NCBI RefSeq assembly: GCF_001913705.1
Contig: NZ_MKQD01000067.1
Coordinates: forward strand, 1 to 33,110
Direction: 5' to 3'
Origin: Thalassotalea sp. PP2-459
Lineage (GTDB): Bacteria > Pseudomonadota > Gammaproteobacteria > Enterobacterales > Alteromonadaceae
Length of the DNA stretch: 33,110 nucleotides
Part shown: one piece after another, positions 5,432 through 15,665 of the stretch
How positions within the stretch are numbered: position 1 is the stretch's first letter
Layout of the letters: every line of letters begins with the position of its first letter
Position numbers and translations under genes: made by a program
Notes under the pieces: model-generated
What the model saw: only the letters and a program-made list of their open reading frames with translations
What the model was told of the DNA's origin: nothing
Databases searched by the model: none

Positions 5432-7042
5432 ATGTATACGGCTTATTTTGGATTAAGTGAAGCGCCTTTTACTATTGCCCCAGATCCTGCTTATTTATTT
5501 TTAAGTGATCGCCACCGCGAGGCGTTATCACATTTAACGTATGGTCTTGGTGATAACGGCGGCTTTGTTTTACTTACAGGGGAAGTTGGAACGGGTAAAA
5601 CTACCATTAGTCGAACGGTAATGGAAAAACTACCAGAAAATACACAACTCGCATTTATTTTAAATCCTACGCTTTCATGTGAAGAGTTGCTTGCTACGAT
5701 TTGTGATAATTTAAAAATACGCTATAAAAAAACAGGCGCAACGTTAAAGTACCTTACTGATAAAATCCAACAAAAATTGATTAGCAATCATGAGCAGGGA
5801 ATTAATACATTAGTTATTATTGATGAAGCGCAGCACTTACAAGCGGAAGTGTTAGAGCAATTACGTTTACTTACTAACCTTGAAACGAATACCAAAAAGT
5901 TGCTTCAAGTGATCTTAATTGGTCAACCAGAACTACAGCAGTTATTGCAACGCAGAGACTTACGTCAACTTGCACAGCGTATTACTGCTCGTTATCACTT
6001 AATGCCACTAACGCAACAAGAGTTGACAAGTTATATTCAACATCGCCTTTCGGTTGCAAATTGCACTCGCAACTTGTTCAATAAAAGTGCAATAGCAGCG
6101 ATTCATAAAATATCACAAGGCATTCCACGTGTTGTTAACTTGTTGTGTGATCGCGCGTTGGTGTTGGCCTATAGTGACAATCAAGCTGTTGTTAATAAAA
6201 AAATAGTGATAGAGGCGGCACATGAAGCATTAGGAGAAGCTGTGAAGCCTTCACTATGGCAATCGCTTTCAGTTAAAGCTGCGATTATGTCAGTTACTAT
6301 GATTTTATCGCTATTGATAGGTGTGTGGCTTGCGAATAATGGTAAATTCTTCAATGATGAGAAACAGGTATCATCTAATTCAACATTAGGCAACCAAGAG
6401 CCTGATGAACAACTAATACCATCTGCTCCCACACAGAAAAACACAACAGATAACCTAGCGCTGCAAAATGATACCAACCTAGAAACTAACCTACCTGCTC
6501 AAAAGGCGAAGCATGCTAACCAAACGGAGATTAGCCAAGCGATTGAGATTTTAGCTAAAAAAACATCTGTAGATGAAAAATCAACCGAACCCAGTCAAAC
6601 AGAAGAAAAAACTTCAGCACCTTTGGTTTTAGGTTACAACGCAAAAGCTTACCAAGAACAACAGAAAAAAAGTGCTATCACCTTAAAGGCCGAAGAGGGA
6701 GTGTCTGAGGAAATACTGGAACTGTTTAAAGAAGCGGTGAAAGAAACTGAAGACGAACCGATTAACAAGAACGAAAACCAATCAATTGAAAATGTTGATT
6801 ATTCATCAATTACTGCTTTACATCAAATGCCTGCTACTTTTCAAGATGCCTTACCACCACTTAGTTTTGAAATGCATATGTTTGAAACCGAGGGCAACGG
6901 TTGGGTTAGGGTAAACGGACGTGACTTCAAAGAAGGCGAGCATATCGCTAATGATGTTTTATTAGAAGCTATTTTGCCACAAAAAGTGATATTAAACTTT
7001 AGAGGTGAACAGTTTTCCATGCCTGCGCTATCTAATTGGTGA
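5432..7042 (+). CDS. GspA-GspB fusion: type II secretion AAA ATPase with C-terminal GspB domain
   Basis: A 536-residue protein. Residues 1-270 are an ExeA/GspA-type AAA ATPase, with Walker A GEVGTGKTT (50-58), Walker B TLVIIDEAQ (126-134) and the PRVVNLLCDRALVLAY helix. A single membrane segment lies at about 282-302, followed by a Gln/Glu/Lys/Thr-rich linker to about 475. The last 60 residues resemble the GspB (T2SSB) domain: GNGWVRVNGRDFKEGEH, LLEAILPQKVILNFRGEQF. In Aeromonas, ExeA and ExeB are separate proteins that form an inner-membrane complex acting on peptidoglycan so that the secretin can assemble. Here the two appear joined, and the PG-binding domain usually at the end of ExeA is not evident. 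No other gsp gene is nearby. MshM-type MSHA ATPases are related but lack the C-terminal domain. Confidence 0.82.
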   Translation: MYTAYFGLSEAPFTIAPDPAYLFLSDRHREALSHLTYGLGDNGGFVLLTGEVGTGKTTISRTVMEKLPENTQLAFILNPTLSCEELLATICDNLKIRYKKTGATLKYLTDKIQQKLISNHEQGINTLVIIDEAQHLQAEVLEQLRLLTNLETNTKKLLQVILIGQPELQQLLQRRDLRQLAQRITARYHLMPLTQQELTSYIQHRLSVANCTRNLFNKSAIAAIHKISQGIPRVVNLLCDRALVLAYSDNQAVVNKKIVIEAAHEALGEAVKPSLWQSLSVKAAIMSVTMILSLLIGVWLANNGKFFNDEKQVSSNSTLGNQEPDEQLIPSAPTQKNTTDNLALQNDTNLETNLPAQKAKHANQTEISQAIEILAKKTSVDEKSTEPSQTEEKTSAPLVLGYNAKAYQEQQKKSAITLKAEEGVSEEILELFKEAVKETEDEPINKNENQSIENVDYSSITALHQMPATFQDALPPLSFEMHMFETEGNGWVRVNGRDFKEGEHIANDVLLEAILPQKVILNFRGEQFSMPALSNW

Positions 7043-7080
7043 TCCTAAATGCTTTTGTGTGATTAAGATTCTCTAGGTCA

Positions 7081-8304
7081 TTAGTCGATAAAAGCATTTT
7101 TGAAAAAGCCTAATAAATTAATATTGAAATCTTCTGGTTTAATGCAACAATCAATTTGATCTTTATATTTACTTTTTGAAAGATCAATTTCTTCAATTGA
7201 GATAGCTTGATTTAAGCGAGTATTATAAAAAACTTTGACAAAGGGGCGTAACGGCTTGCTTTTGTTTAGCTGGCTAATCAAGCCTAACTTCCCACTATTA
7301 AGTTTTACCAGTGTGCCTACAGGATAAACGCCTAAGCATTGAATAAACTTTTCGACAAGCTCTTCGTCATACTTGGTTGGCGCTTCTGCAACAAGCGTTT
7401 TAAAGGCTGAAATTGGTGAAACAGCTGACTTATACGGCCGCTCGCATGTCATCGCATCGTAGCTATCAACGATCGCAATCATTTTTCCGTATTTAGATGT
7501 TGCTTTGCTATTTAAGCCATGAGGGTAACCACTACCATCAGCTCTTTCATGGTGTTCTTGTATCATTCGCATTGCGATATGAGATATCTCAGGGCTATTT
7601 TCTAGCAGCTTTAAACCCAGTGCAACATGACTACGCATTATTTTTTCTTCTTGAATAGTCAAAGAGCCACGTTTATGAAGTATTTCTTTTGGGATTAATA
7701 CCTTACCAATATCGTGTAAGAATGCGCCTAAAGTGAGTTCTTGTACAATACGCTTTTCAAGGGCTAAGTGTTTAGCAAAGACTGACATTAGAATGGCCAC
7801 ATTTAACGAATGTTCAAATAAATAAGAGTCTTTAGATTGTAAGCGGGTTAAACAAGTCAGTGCGTCTTGATTTCGAAAAACAGAATCTACGAGAGAATCG
7901 GTTGTTTGACTTATGTTTTCTTGATTAAGGGTACGGTTTCGTTTAACTGACGCTAAAATGTTCTCTTGTAAGTCTCGCGCGCTCATATAGAGCTTATTGG
8001 CTTTACGCATTTCTTGATCAAGTGAAACATCAGGTGTTGAATGCTTAGTAGGAACGGTTTGAGTAACTGTAATTTCACCTAATACTCGGTCAATTTTTTC
8101 AACTGATTTTTGTTTAGTTGTATCAACAATGACGTAGCAAACATTTGCTTTTTTTAATTGGTTTATTGTTTCTTGATCTGAAACATAACCTTCTGATTTT
8201 ATTTCGATATTGTCATTATCTATGATTGATGTGACATACATTCCTAAGGTTAGGTTGGATAAAGGAATTTTTTCTAAAATTGCTTGCGAGTTTGATGATG
8301 CCAT
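7081..8304 (-). CDS. HD-GYP domain cyclic-di-GMP phosphodiesterase (DUF3391 N-terminus)
   Basis: A 407-residue protein. The N-terminus (IPLSNLTLGMYVTSI...) is the DUF3391 domain typical of one HD-GYP subgroup, with a linker from about residue 80 to 145. The HD-GYP domain shows HDIGKVLIP (HD at 197-198), RSHVALG, and HHERADGSGYP (251-261), so all metal and GYP residues are present. Proteins of this type hydrolyse cyclic-di-GMP; the sequence lacks a receiver or membrane domain and is probably cytoplasmic. A large hairpin (8316-8360) ends 11 bases before the ATG and there is no clear Shine-Dalgarno, so its translation start is uncertain. It is probably not part of the leu operon despite its orientation. 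Confidence 0.9.
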   Translation of the reverse strand: MASSNSQAILEKIPLSNLTLGMYVTSIIDNDNIEIKSEGYVSDQETINQLKKANVCYVIVDTTKQKSVEKIDRVLGEITVTQTVPTKHSTPDVSLDQEMRKANKLYMSARDLQENILASVKRNRTLNQENISQTTDSLVDSVFRNQDALTCLTRLQSKDSYLFEHSLNVAILMSVFAKHLALEKRIVQELTLGAFLHDIGKVLIPKEILHKRGSLTIQEEKIMRSHVALGLKLLENSPEISHIAMRMIQEHHERADGSGYPHGLNSKATSKYGKMIAIVDSYDAMTCERPYKSAVSPISAFKTLVAEAPTKYDEELVEKFIQCLGVYPVGTLVKLNSGKLGLISQLNKSKPLRPFVKVFYNTRLNQAISIEEIDLSKSKYKDQIDCCIKPEDFNINLLGFFKNAFID

Positions 8305-8315
8305 TACAAAACAAA

Positions 8316-8360
8316 TTAAGTGATAACGTGAATATTTGAATTTAACACGTTATCACTTAA
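8316..8360 (-). terminator. Hairpin terminating the leu operon
   Basis: A perfect 15-bp inverted repeat, TTAAGTGATAACGTG/CACGTTATCACTT AA, with a 15-base loop. It follows leuD and is followed on the minus strand by the T-rich ATTTGTTTTGT. It probably ends the leu transcript, and it forms part of the leader of the HD-GYP gene. Confidence 0.65.
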
Positions 8361-8380
8361 GCTTTCAATCAGCTAATACG

Positions 8381-8977
8381 CTATTGCCATGCAGGCATGT
8401 TCGCTTCAAAAGCTTTAATTTTGTCTAGTTTGTTTAGGGTCCAGCCTACACTGTCTATACCTTCTTCAAGACAATACTGGTGGAACTTATCTACGTTAAA
8501 TGAAAAAGTAAAATCTTCTCCTTTTACAGTATTATTGATTAAATCAACTTCAAGCGTAAGGTTACCAGCTTCTGTGCGTGCAAATAATGTATTAATTTGA
8601 TCTTCTGGCAAAGTAATGGGTAAAACACCAATGTTGATACAGTTACCATAAAAAATATCAGCAAAGCTAGGAGCAATAATAACTTTAAAACCAAACTCTT
8701 GTATTGCCCAAGGTGCATGCTCTCTACTTGAGCCACAACCAAAGTTTTCTCTGGTAAGTAAAATACTAGCGCCTTGGTAGGCTGGTGCATTTAAAATGAA
8801 ATCAGGATTATCTTGATGCCCATCTGCATCAAGATAGCGCCAATCATGAAATAGATGCTGACCAAAGCCAACACGTTCCGTTTTTTGTAAAAATTGCTTA
8901 GGTATAATTTGATCGGTGTCTACATTTGCTGCATCTAACGGAGCAACTAAACCCGTATGTGTTGAAAACTTTTCCAC
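8381..8977 (-). CDS. leuD: 3-isopropylmalate dehydratase small subunit
   Basis: A 198-residue protein, near the usual length (201 in E. coli). It begins [20 protein letters not shown] and shows [10 protein letters not shown] and [14 protein letters not shown], the hallmark of the aconitase swivel domain. With LeuC it isomerises 2-isopropylmalate to 3-isopropylmalate in leucine synthesis. It starts 10 bases after leuC, with a GGAGTG site before the ATG, and is the last gene of the operon. Confidence 0.97.
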   Translation of the reverse strand: MEKFSTHTGLVAPLDAANVDTDQIIPKQFLQKTERVGFGQHLFHDWRYLDADGHQDNPDFILNAPAYQGASILLTRENFGCGSSREHAPWAIQEFGFKVIIAPSFADIFYGNCINIGVLPITLPEDQINTLFARTEAGNLTLEVDLINNTVKGEDFTFSFNVDKFHQYCLEEGIDSVGWTLNKLDKIKAFEANMPAWQ

Positions 8978-8987
8978 GTGAACACTC

Positions 8988-10397
8988 CTATGCGTTTAAA
9001 TCGACAAAATGACCTTCAATAGCTGCAGCAGCTGCCATTTCAGGACTAACTAAATGGGTTCTACTACCTCGTCCTTGACGACCTTCAAAGTTCCTGTTGC
9101 TTGTTGAAGCACAGCGATCGCCTGAATTTAGTTTGTCGTCATTCATACCTAAACACATAGAGCAGCCTGGCAAACGCCATTCAAAACCTGCTTGGGTGAA
9201 TATTTTATCTAAACCTTCGCTTTCTGCTTGTGCTTTTACGCGATATGAGCCAGGCACAACAATAGCTGTGACTTCTTTGGCACACTTATCACCCTTAGCA
9301 ATATATTTTTCAACAACTGAAGCTGCTGCGCGTAAGTCTTCAATTCGAGAATTAGTGCATGAACCAATAAACACGTTATTTACTTTGATATCGGTAATCT
9401 TAGTTCCTGCGGTTAGCCCCATATACAATAATGCTTTCTCACATGAATCACGTTCAACAGGATCTGAAAAGTCGCTAGGAGATGGTACTACAGCGTCGAT
9501 TTCGATGACCTGACCCGGTGTTGTGCCCCAAGTCACTTGGGCTTTGATATCTTTTGCTTCTAGCGTTAATACGCTATCAAATACTGCATCGTCATCACTT
9601 TTCAACGATTTCCAATCGTTTACCGCTTGTTGCCATAAGTCACCCTTAGGTGCGTATTCACGGCCTTCTACATAATCGAAAGTTGTTTGATCTGGGGCGA
9701 TCAACCCTGCTTTAGCACCAAACTCAATACTCATGTTGCAAACGGTCATTCGCTCTTCCATGGAAAGCGCTTCTATTGCTTCGCCACAATATTCAACCAC
9801 ATAACCAGTTGCTCCTGCGCTACCTGTTTTGCCTATGATGGCTAAAATAATATCTTTCGCGCTTATGCCCGCACCAACGTTGCCTTTAACTTCAATTTTC
9901 ATTGTTTTTGCTTTAGTTTGGCGCAACGTTTGCGTGGCAAAAACATGTTCCACTTCAGAGGTACCGATACCAAATGCTAAAGCGCCAAAAGCACCATGGG
10001 TTGCTGTATGAGAGTCACCACAAACAATAACAGTTCCTGGTAATGTTAGTCCTAATTCTGGCCCCATTACATGCACTATGCCTTGGTTTTTGTGTCCCAT
10101 ACCGAAAAGTTCGATACCGAACTCTTTACAGTTTTTTTCTAACGTTCGTAATTGGTTTGCTGCGCCTTCACCTGCTGCCGTAATTTCAATTGATCGGGTA
10201 GAAATATTGTGATCCATCGTTGCAATTGTTCGCTCTGGACAGCGTAATACTCGGTTATGAAATCGTAAATTAGCAAAGGCTTGTGGTGAAGTTACCTCGT
10301 GGATCAAGTGACGATCTACATAAATTAAAGGTGTTTCTCCTTGTTTTTCTTCAACAAGGTGGCGCTGCCATAGTTTATCGTAAAGTGTGCTCGCCAT
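8988..10397 (-). CDS. leuC: 3-isopropylmalate dehydratase large subunit
   Basis: A 469-residue cytoplasmic [4Fe-4S] enzyme that is collinear with E. coli LeuC (466). It contains [53 protein letters not shown] and [10 protein letters not shown]. The three cluster cysteines are in the last two motifs. It pairs with LeuD. It starts 3 bases after the leuB stop, with GGAGAGC upstream, which implies translational coupling. Confidence 0.97.
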   Translation of the reverse strand: MASTLYDKLWQRHLVEEKQGETPLIYVDRHLIHEVTSPQAFANLRFHNRVLRCPERTIATMDHNISTRSIEITAAGEGAANQLRTLEKNCKEFGIELFGMGHKNQGIVHVMGPELGLTLPGTVIVCGDSHTATHGAFGALAFGIGTSEVEHVFATQTLRQTKAKTMKIEVKGNVGAGISAKDIILAIIGKTGSAGATGYVVEYCGEAIEALSMEERMTVCNMSIEFGAKAGLIAPDQTTFDYVEGREYAPKGDLWQQAVNDWKSLKSDDDAVFDSVLTLEAKDIKAQVTWGTTPGQVIEIDAVVPSPSDFSDPVERDSCEKALLYMGLTAGTKITDIKVNNVFIGSCTNSRIEDLRAAASVVEKYIAKGDKCAKEVTAIVVPGSYRVKAQAESEGLDKIFTQAGFEWRLPGCSMCLGMNDDKLNSGDRCASTSNRNFEGRQGRGSRTHLVSPEMAAAAAIEGHFVDLNA

Positions 10398-10400
10398 GAT

Positions 10401-11546
<1,146 letters not shown>

Positions 11547-11549
11547 TTA

Positions 11550-13100
11550 TTATTCGCTTATTTTTTTCTGCTCTTTAATTTCAGCAATGGTTATCGCACG
11601 GTGAATGCTGTTTAAACAGTGCACTAATGCTTGCCCTGATGCTTCAATGACATCTGTAGCTAAACCGTAACCATGAAAATTTCTACCTTGCCAAGCAACA
11701 ACAAGATGAGCCTGACCAAGTCCATCTTCACCAGAGCCTTTGTTTGAAATTTTATAATCACTTACTTCAAAATCAACATCTACAGATTGCTTTATCGCTT
11801 GGTATAACGCATCTACTGGACCATTTCCTGTCGCGGATGAAATCTGACTTGTATCACCGATTACTAACTTAATACCTGCTGTAGCATATTCTCTGCCTCC
11901 AGATTGCACGTTGATAGATTCAAGTGTGTAGTGGTCTTTTTGGTCTTGCTGTTGAATGTTAAACAACAGCGCTTCTAAATCATCATCAAACACTTGGCCT
12001 TTCTTATCAGCTAACGCTAAAAAGTCTTTATATAGCTTATCTAATTGGTAATCTGATTCTTTATATCCAAGGCTCTCCATGCGATGTTTAATCACATGTC
12101 TGCCACTTCGCGAAGTTAAGTTTAATTTAGTTTTCGCAATACCAACGCTTTCAGGTGTCATGATCTCGTAAGTATTCGCTGCTTTTAACATGCCATCTTG
12201 ATGTATACCTGATGAATGACTAAATGCATTGCTACCTACAATCGCTTTATTGGGTTGTACTGGCATATTACAAAGTTGGCTAACTAACTTTGAAGTGCGA
12301 GCGATTTCTTGATGGTTGATATTTGTTTTCACCCCTAACATATCTTGGCGAGTTTTCATGATCATCGCTATTTCTTCTAATGAACAATTACCCGCTCGTT
12401 CGCCAATGCCATTGATCGTTGACTCAATTTGTCTTGCGCCAGCCTGTACCGCAGAAATTGAATTAGCAACGGCTAATCCTAAATCATTGTGGCAATGTAC
12501 GGAAATAACTGCTTGATCTATGTTAGGCACGCGATTAAATAACTGGGTGATTATACCGCCAAACTCATCGGGCAGTGTGTAACCAACTGTATCGGGGATG
12601 TTTACGGTTGTCGCACCGGCTTTAATGGCGCTTTCTACCATACGACATAAGTTATCAATTGGTGTTCTTCCTGCGTCTTCACAAGAAAATTCAACATCAT
12701 CAGTAAACTTTCGTGCAAATTTTACCGCATTAATCGCCATTGCTTCTACATCGTCAAAGCCTTTGCGTAATTTTTGCTGTACATGAACATCTGAAGTAGA
12801 AATAAAGGTGTGAATGCGAAATTGTTCTGCAACACTTAATGCGTCGCCACATGCTTGTATGTCAGCTTCTACTGCTCTTGCTAAACCACAAACTACTGAG
12901 TTTTTGACGGTTTTGGCAATTTGTTGTACTGAGTGGAAATCACCTGGTGATGAAACGGGAAAACCAGCTTCAATAATATCAACACCAAGTCGCTCTATTG
13001 CTTGTGCAATTTGTAGTTTTTCATGTACTGATAAACTGGCTGTTAATGCTTGTTCACCATCGCGTAAGGTGGTATCGAATATGATGACCTGATTATCCAT
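11550..13100 (-). CDS. leuA: 2-isopropylmalate synthase
   Basis: A 516-residue protein (523 in E. coli). I chose the ATG at 13100 because AAGGGAAAC precedes it and the product starts [17 protein letters not shown] as in the family; the longer ORF to 13139 would run into the attenuator. The HMGL TIM barrel occupies about residues 4-270 ([35 protein letters not shown]) and the LeuA regulatory domain about 385-510, the site of leucine feedback. It catalyses the first committed step, acetyl-CoA plus 2-oxoisovalerate. Expression is governed by the attenuator immediately upstream. Confidence 0.97.
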   Translation of the reverse strand: MDNQVIIFDTTLRDGEQALTASLSVHEKLQIAQAIERLGVDIIEAGFPVSSPGDFHSVQQIAKTVKNSVVCGLARAVEADIQACGDALSVAEQFRIHTFISTSDVHVQQKLRKGFDDVEAMAINAVKFARKFTDDVEFSCEDAGRTPIDNLCRMVESAIKAGATTVNIPDTVGYTLPDEFGGIITQLFNRVPNIDQAVISVHCHNDLGLAVANSISAVQAGARQIESTINGIGERAGNCSLEEIAMIMKTRQDMLGVKTNINHQEIARTSKLVSQLCNMPVQPNKAIVGSNAFSHSSGIHQDGMLKAANTYEIMTPESVGIAKTKLNLTSRSGRHVIKHRMESLGYKESDYQLDKLYKDFLALADKKGQVFDDDLEALLFNIQQQDQKDHYTLESINVQSGGREYATAGIKLVIGDTSQISSATGNGPVDALYQAIKQSVDVDFEVSDYKISNKGSGEDGLGQAHLVVAWQGRNFHGYGLATDVIEASGQALVHCLNSIHRAITIAEIKEQKKISE

Positions 13101-13139
13101 TTTGTTTCCCTTAAAGTGTATGTCTAAACATGCGAGCAT

Positions 13140-13170
13140 AAAAAAACCCGCGTTGAGTAGCGCGGGTTTT
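13140..13170 (-). terminator. leu operon attenuator
   Basis: On the minus strand a 10-bp stem AAAACCCGCG/CGCGGGTTTT with an 8-base loop is followed by seven Us (13140-13146). It lies between the leader peptide gene and leuA, so it is a textbook rho-independent attenuator controlled by ribosome progress over the Leu codons of the leader. Confidence 0.93.
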
Positions 13171-13216
13171 AGTGATTCTTTCTGTTTAATTTAATTCTTC
13201 AACAGTCACCTACAAG

Positions 13217-13279
13217 CTATCCGCGCAATGTTAATGCGAGGAGGAGGAGGTTTAATGTGTTGTTGAAGTTAAATTTCAT
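13217..13279 (-). CDS. leuL: leu operon leader peptide
   Basis: A 20-residue ORF, MKFNFNNTLNLLLLALTLRG, ending in TAG. Seven of the 20 residues are Leu, four of them consecutive CTC codons, followed by TTA and TTG. It lies between the promoter at 13367-13396 and the attenuator at 13140-13170. Family knowledge: when charged tRNA-Leu is scarce the ribosome stalls at the Leu run and the terminator does not form. The ribosome binding site is weak. The use of the uncommon CTC codon in an AT-rich genome should sharpen the response. Confidence 0.93.
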   Translation of the reverse strand: MKFNFNNTLNLLLLALTLRG

Positions 13280-13301
13280 TATTTGCTATGTTTGCCTTAG
13301 C

Positions 13302-13333
13302 ACTAAACGGCATTTTTATTATTGCTGTTTAGT
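13302..13333. promoter_or_regulatory. Inverted repeat in the leu leader region
   Basis: ACTAAACGGCA/TGCTGTTTAGT is an 11-bp inverted repeat with one G-U-type mismatch and a 10-base loop. It lies between the leu promoter and leuL. It may be an operator or a 5' mRNA hairpin; I cannot assign a protein. Confidence 0.4.
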
Positions 13334-13366
13334 AATTAATTGTAATTTTATTACATCAGTGAACTA

Positions 13367-13396
13367 TTAATAGCGTATTTACTCAAATTTTGTCAA
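13367..13396 (-). promoter_or_regulatory. Predicted sigma-70 promoter of the leu operon
   Basis: On the minus strand a perfect -35 TTGACA (13391-13396) is separated by 18 bases from a -10 TATTAA (13367-13372). Transcription would begin near 13360, about 80 bases before leuL. The rest of the 13397-13591 intergenic stretch shows no gene. Confidence 0.7.
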
Positions 13397-13591
13397 ATAA
13401 AATTTAAGAGTAAAGTTTTCTAAGGTTATTTGTATATCGTATAAGAAATGATTTTTTATTAGAGAACATAAGCTTATAAATTGGTATTCAATATAAATAC
13501 CTCTCGAACAGAGTGATGAAAATATAGCTTACCATCTATATGAATAATGCAAAGCTAGTTCAAGATAGGTGTTGAAAAAAAGTATACAATG

Positions 13592-13626
13592 TGATGCTGG
13601 ATTACTAAAAGGTGTATCCAGCATCA
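13592..13626 (-). terminator. Terminator-like hairpin after the wzi gene
   Basis: An 11-bp perfect stem, TGATGCTGGAT/ATCCAGCATCA, with a 13-base loop. A run of seven Ts follows about 11 bases further on in the minus-strand direction. It lies 17 bases after the wzi stop. Confidence 0.65.
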
Positions 13627-13643
13627 AATCAGTGAGCAATAAC

Positions 13644-15167
13644 TTACAAGTTATACTCAACTTTTGCAAAGGCACTTATATTGTTATCAGTTGTATTGGT
13701 GGATTGATAGCGTGAGCGACTAATATCCATGCCTAGAGTAAAGCGCCAATTTTGGTAACTATGTTGTACTTTGCTAAAAAGCTGTACCATGTCTTCTGCT
13801 ATTGGTGTTAAGGTGTTACCAATTAATGGGTTTTCAGGTGCTTTATCGCTGTTGTCTTTATTTAATTGTAACCAACGCAATTTAAATGCTAACTGAGTGT
13901 TTTTAGCTGCAATGGTATTGGCACCTAGCACTAAACTTGTTGCGTCATTTTCATAAATACTACCGATTGAACGGCCGTGATAACGCATTCCTGTTTGATA
14001 TATTTTGTGTTCGTAATAGCAATCACCGATTAGGCTCGTACCATCACCATTTACGCCATCTCGACATGTCGCATAAGTGTCGGTTCCCTCTAAAAAAACG
14101 TTCCAATAATAATTAAAAGCCATCAATTGTGTTTCTATACCAACTTGATAGCGTTCTTCACCTAAAATACTTAACCCACCTTTTCGATCCCCATCTTCTG
14201 CAAAACTGGTAAAATAAATAGCGAACGGATGTGATAATAGTGATGAAGACCAGCGAATATCATAACCCGCTAATTGGTTGCCGGGTTCTTTACCAGCAGC
14301 GCATTCTTCAATAGTAGGGCCATTGCCTCCACAGTTGTCTAAACCTTTCAACACATCAACAAACGTACCTAAGTCACTTGGTCGTCCGTCTCCCCCCCAC
14401 TGGGCGAGCCTAGAGATACCAACTTCTAAATTTTTTATTGGATTAAAGTTTAAACGAAATCCCCATAATAGGGCGTTTTTGACGATCCTTTCATCATCTA
14501 ATTTTCCCATAAATGTAGTAACTGTCCATGGAATTTGATGCTCAGTAAAAGGTATATTTACAGGGATTGCAGATTTTCGGCTTAAAGCTAAGGCTGGCAT
14601 TGATTGGGCGTTGCTTGTTAAGCTGAGGCTAGTATCTAAACCTGGCCCCCACCAACGGTCTTGCATACCAGCCGAAAAAACCCAGTTACCAAGAAAGAAT
14701 GCGCCATAACTACCATCAAAACTGGTGTTTTCACCATAAGCGTTGTTTGGACGGTAATGCGTGGATATATTTATGGCAAAACGATCATTCATCCAGTTGG
14801 TCGCTACATTTAGATGGCTATCATTACGGTAATCTTCACCGTAACTAGTAAATCGTTTATTTTCATTAGCGATACTCGCTGTAATTGTTTTACTGTTACG
14901 TTGAGCCAGCTTTAATTGATGTTTAACATATAAAAGCGCTTCACGGCTTCTTTCGTCCAATTTACCTATGTAGACGTTGTTTAGATCGCGTGAAATATCA
15001 TGCCACATTAAGGGGTATGTAGTGACAGGTGTCTTTATAATACCATTGTCGACTAACCATTGAATATTAGCTCGTAAAAAAACATTGCTTGTATCTATCC
15101 AAGGGTCTGCTTTTACGGATAAAGTTAAACAAGAAAATAGCGCTAAAATTACATGAAATTTTTTCAT
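13644..15167 (-). CDS. Wzi-family outer membrane capsule assembly protein
   Basis: A 507-residue protein. The signal peptide MKKFHVILALFSCLTLSVKA is followed by DPWIDTSNVFLRANIQWLVDNG, the typical start of Wzi proteins. The rest is rich in alternating aromatic and polar residues and ends in a C-terminal beta strand (FAKVEYNL), as expected of an outer-membrane beta-barrel. Wzi is a lectin that tethers capsule polysaccharide to the outer membrane. No wza, wzb or wzc gene is near; instead two glycerol-phosphate transfer genes precede it on the same strand, so it may act on a glycerol-phosphate-bearing polymer. It starts 13 bases after the cytidylyltransferase stop, so the two are probably co-transcribed. 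Confidence 0.83.
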   Translation of the reverse strand: MKKFHVILALFSCLTLSVKADPWIDTSNVFLRANIQWLVDNGIIKTPVTTYPLMWHDISRDLNNVYIGKLDERSREALLYVKHQLKLAQRNSKTITASIANENKRFTSYGEDYRNDSHLNVATNWMNDRFAINISTHYRPNNAYGENTSFDGSYGAFFLGNWVFSAGMQDRWWGPGLDTSLSLTSNAQSMPALALSRKSAIPVNIPFTEHQIPWTVTTFMGKLDDERIVKNALLWGFRLNFNPIKNLEVGISRLAQWGGDGRPSDLGTFVDVLKGLDNCGGNGPTIEECAAGKEPGNQLAGYDIRWSSSLLSHPFAIYFTSFAEDGDRKGGLSILGEERYQVGIETQLMAFNYYWNVFLEGTDTYATCRDGVNGDGTSLIGDCYYEHKIYQTGMRYHGRSIGSIYENDATSLVLGANTIAAKNTQLAFKLRWLQLNKDNSDKAPENPLIGNTLTPIAEDMVQLFSKVQHSYQNWRFTLGMDISRSRYQSTNTTDNNISAFAKVEYNL

Positions 15168-15180
15168 AAATGTTACTTTG

Positions 15181-15600
15181 TTATGTTATTTTTTCGAGCA
15201 CTTCTCTTAATTTAGTGCTTGAGGTATGTGATGTGTATGGGAAGTAAATAATTTCTACACCAAATTCAGCAAATTCTTGTTCTATGTTGTTCCATTTATC
15301 AGTGCCTTTCCAGTCATCACCTACAAACATAAGATCGAACTTTAAATTGTTCCAAGCTTCTTTTTTATCGTAATTGACTTGCGGCACAACTTCGTCAACA
15401 AATTTGATATTTTCAACGATCTCCATTCGTTCAGGAAAGGGGATTATGGGTTGTTTATTTTTTGCTTTTAAACATAGTTCATCACTTGTTACGCCCACAA
15501 TTAAATAATCGCACTCTAATTTAGCCCGTTTAAGTACGTTGAGGTGTCCAATATGGAACAGATCAAAAACACCTGTGGTATAACCTATTTTTTTCATCAA
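15181..15600 (-). CDS. TagD-like glycerol-3-phosphate cytidylyltransferase
   Basis: A 139-residue small nucleotidyltransferase. GVFDLFHIGHLNVLKRAK has the HIGH signature, PERMEIVENIKFVDEVV matches the family's second motif, and HTSSTKLR stands at the place of the RTxGISTT motif. Length and sequence resemble TagD, which makes CDP-glycerol from CTP and glycerol-3-phosphate. The next gene upstream encodes a CDP-glycerol-using transferase, which supports that substrate over ethanolamine phosphate or a sugar phosphate. Two adjacent ATG codons can start it; I give the first. Confidence 0.82.
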   Translation of the reverse strand: MMKKIGYTTGVFDLFHIGHLNVLKRAKLECDYLIVGVTSDELCLKAKNKQPIIPFPERMEIVENIKFVDEVVPQVNYDKKEAWNNLKFDLMFVGDDWKGTDKWNNIEQEFAEFGVEIIYFPYTSHTSSTKLREVLEKIT

Positions 15601-15665
15601 TAATTCCTAAAGCTTAAAGCGATACTAATTCTACACAAAGCAATTTAGCTTAGGTAGGATTCTAT

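Noticed and set aside
7047-7099. Inverted repeat AAATGCTTTT/AAAAGCATTT between gspAB and the HD-GYP gene
   Set aside because: The loop is 33 bases and includes a stop codon; too weak to call a terminator.
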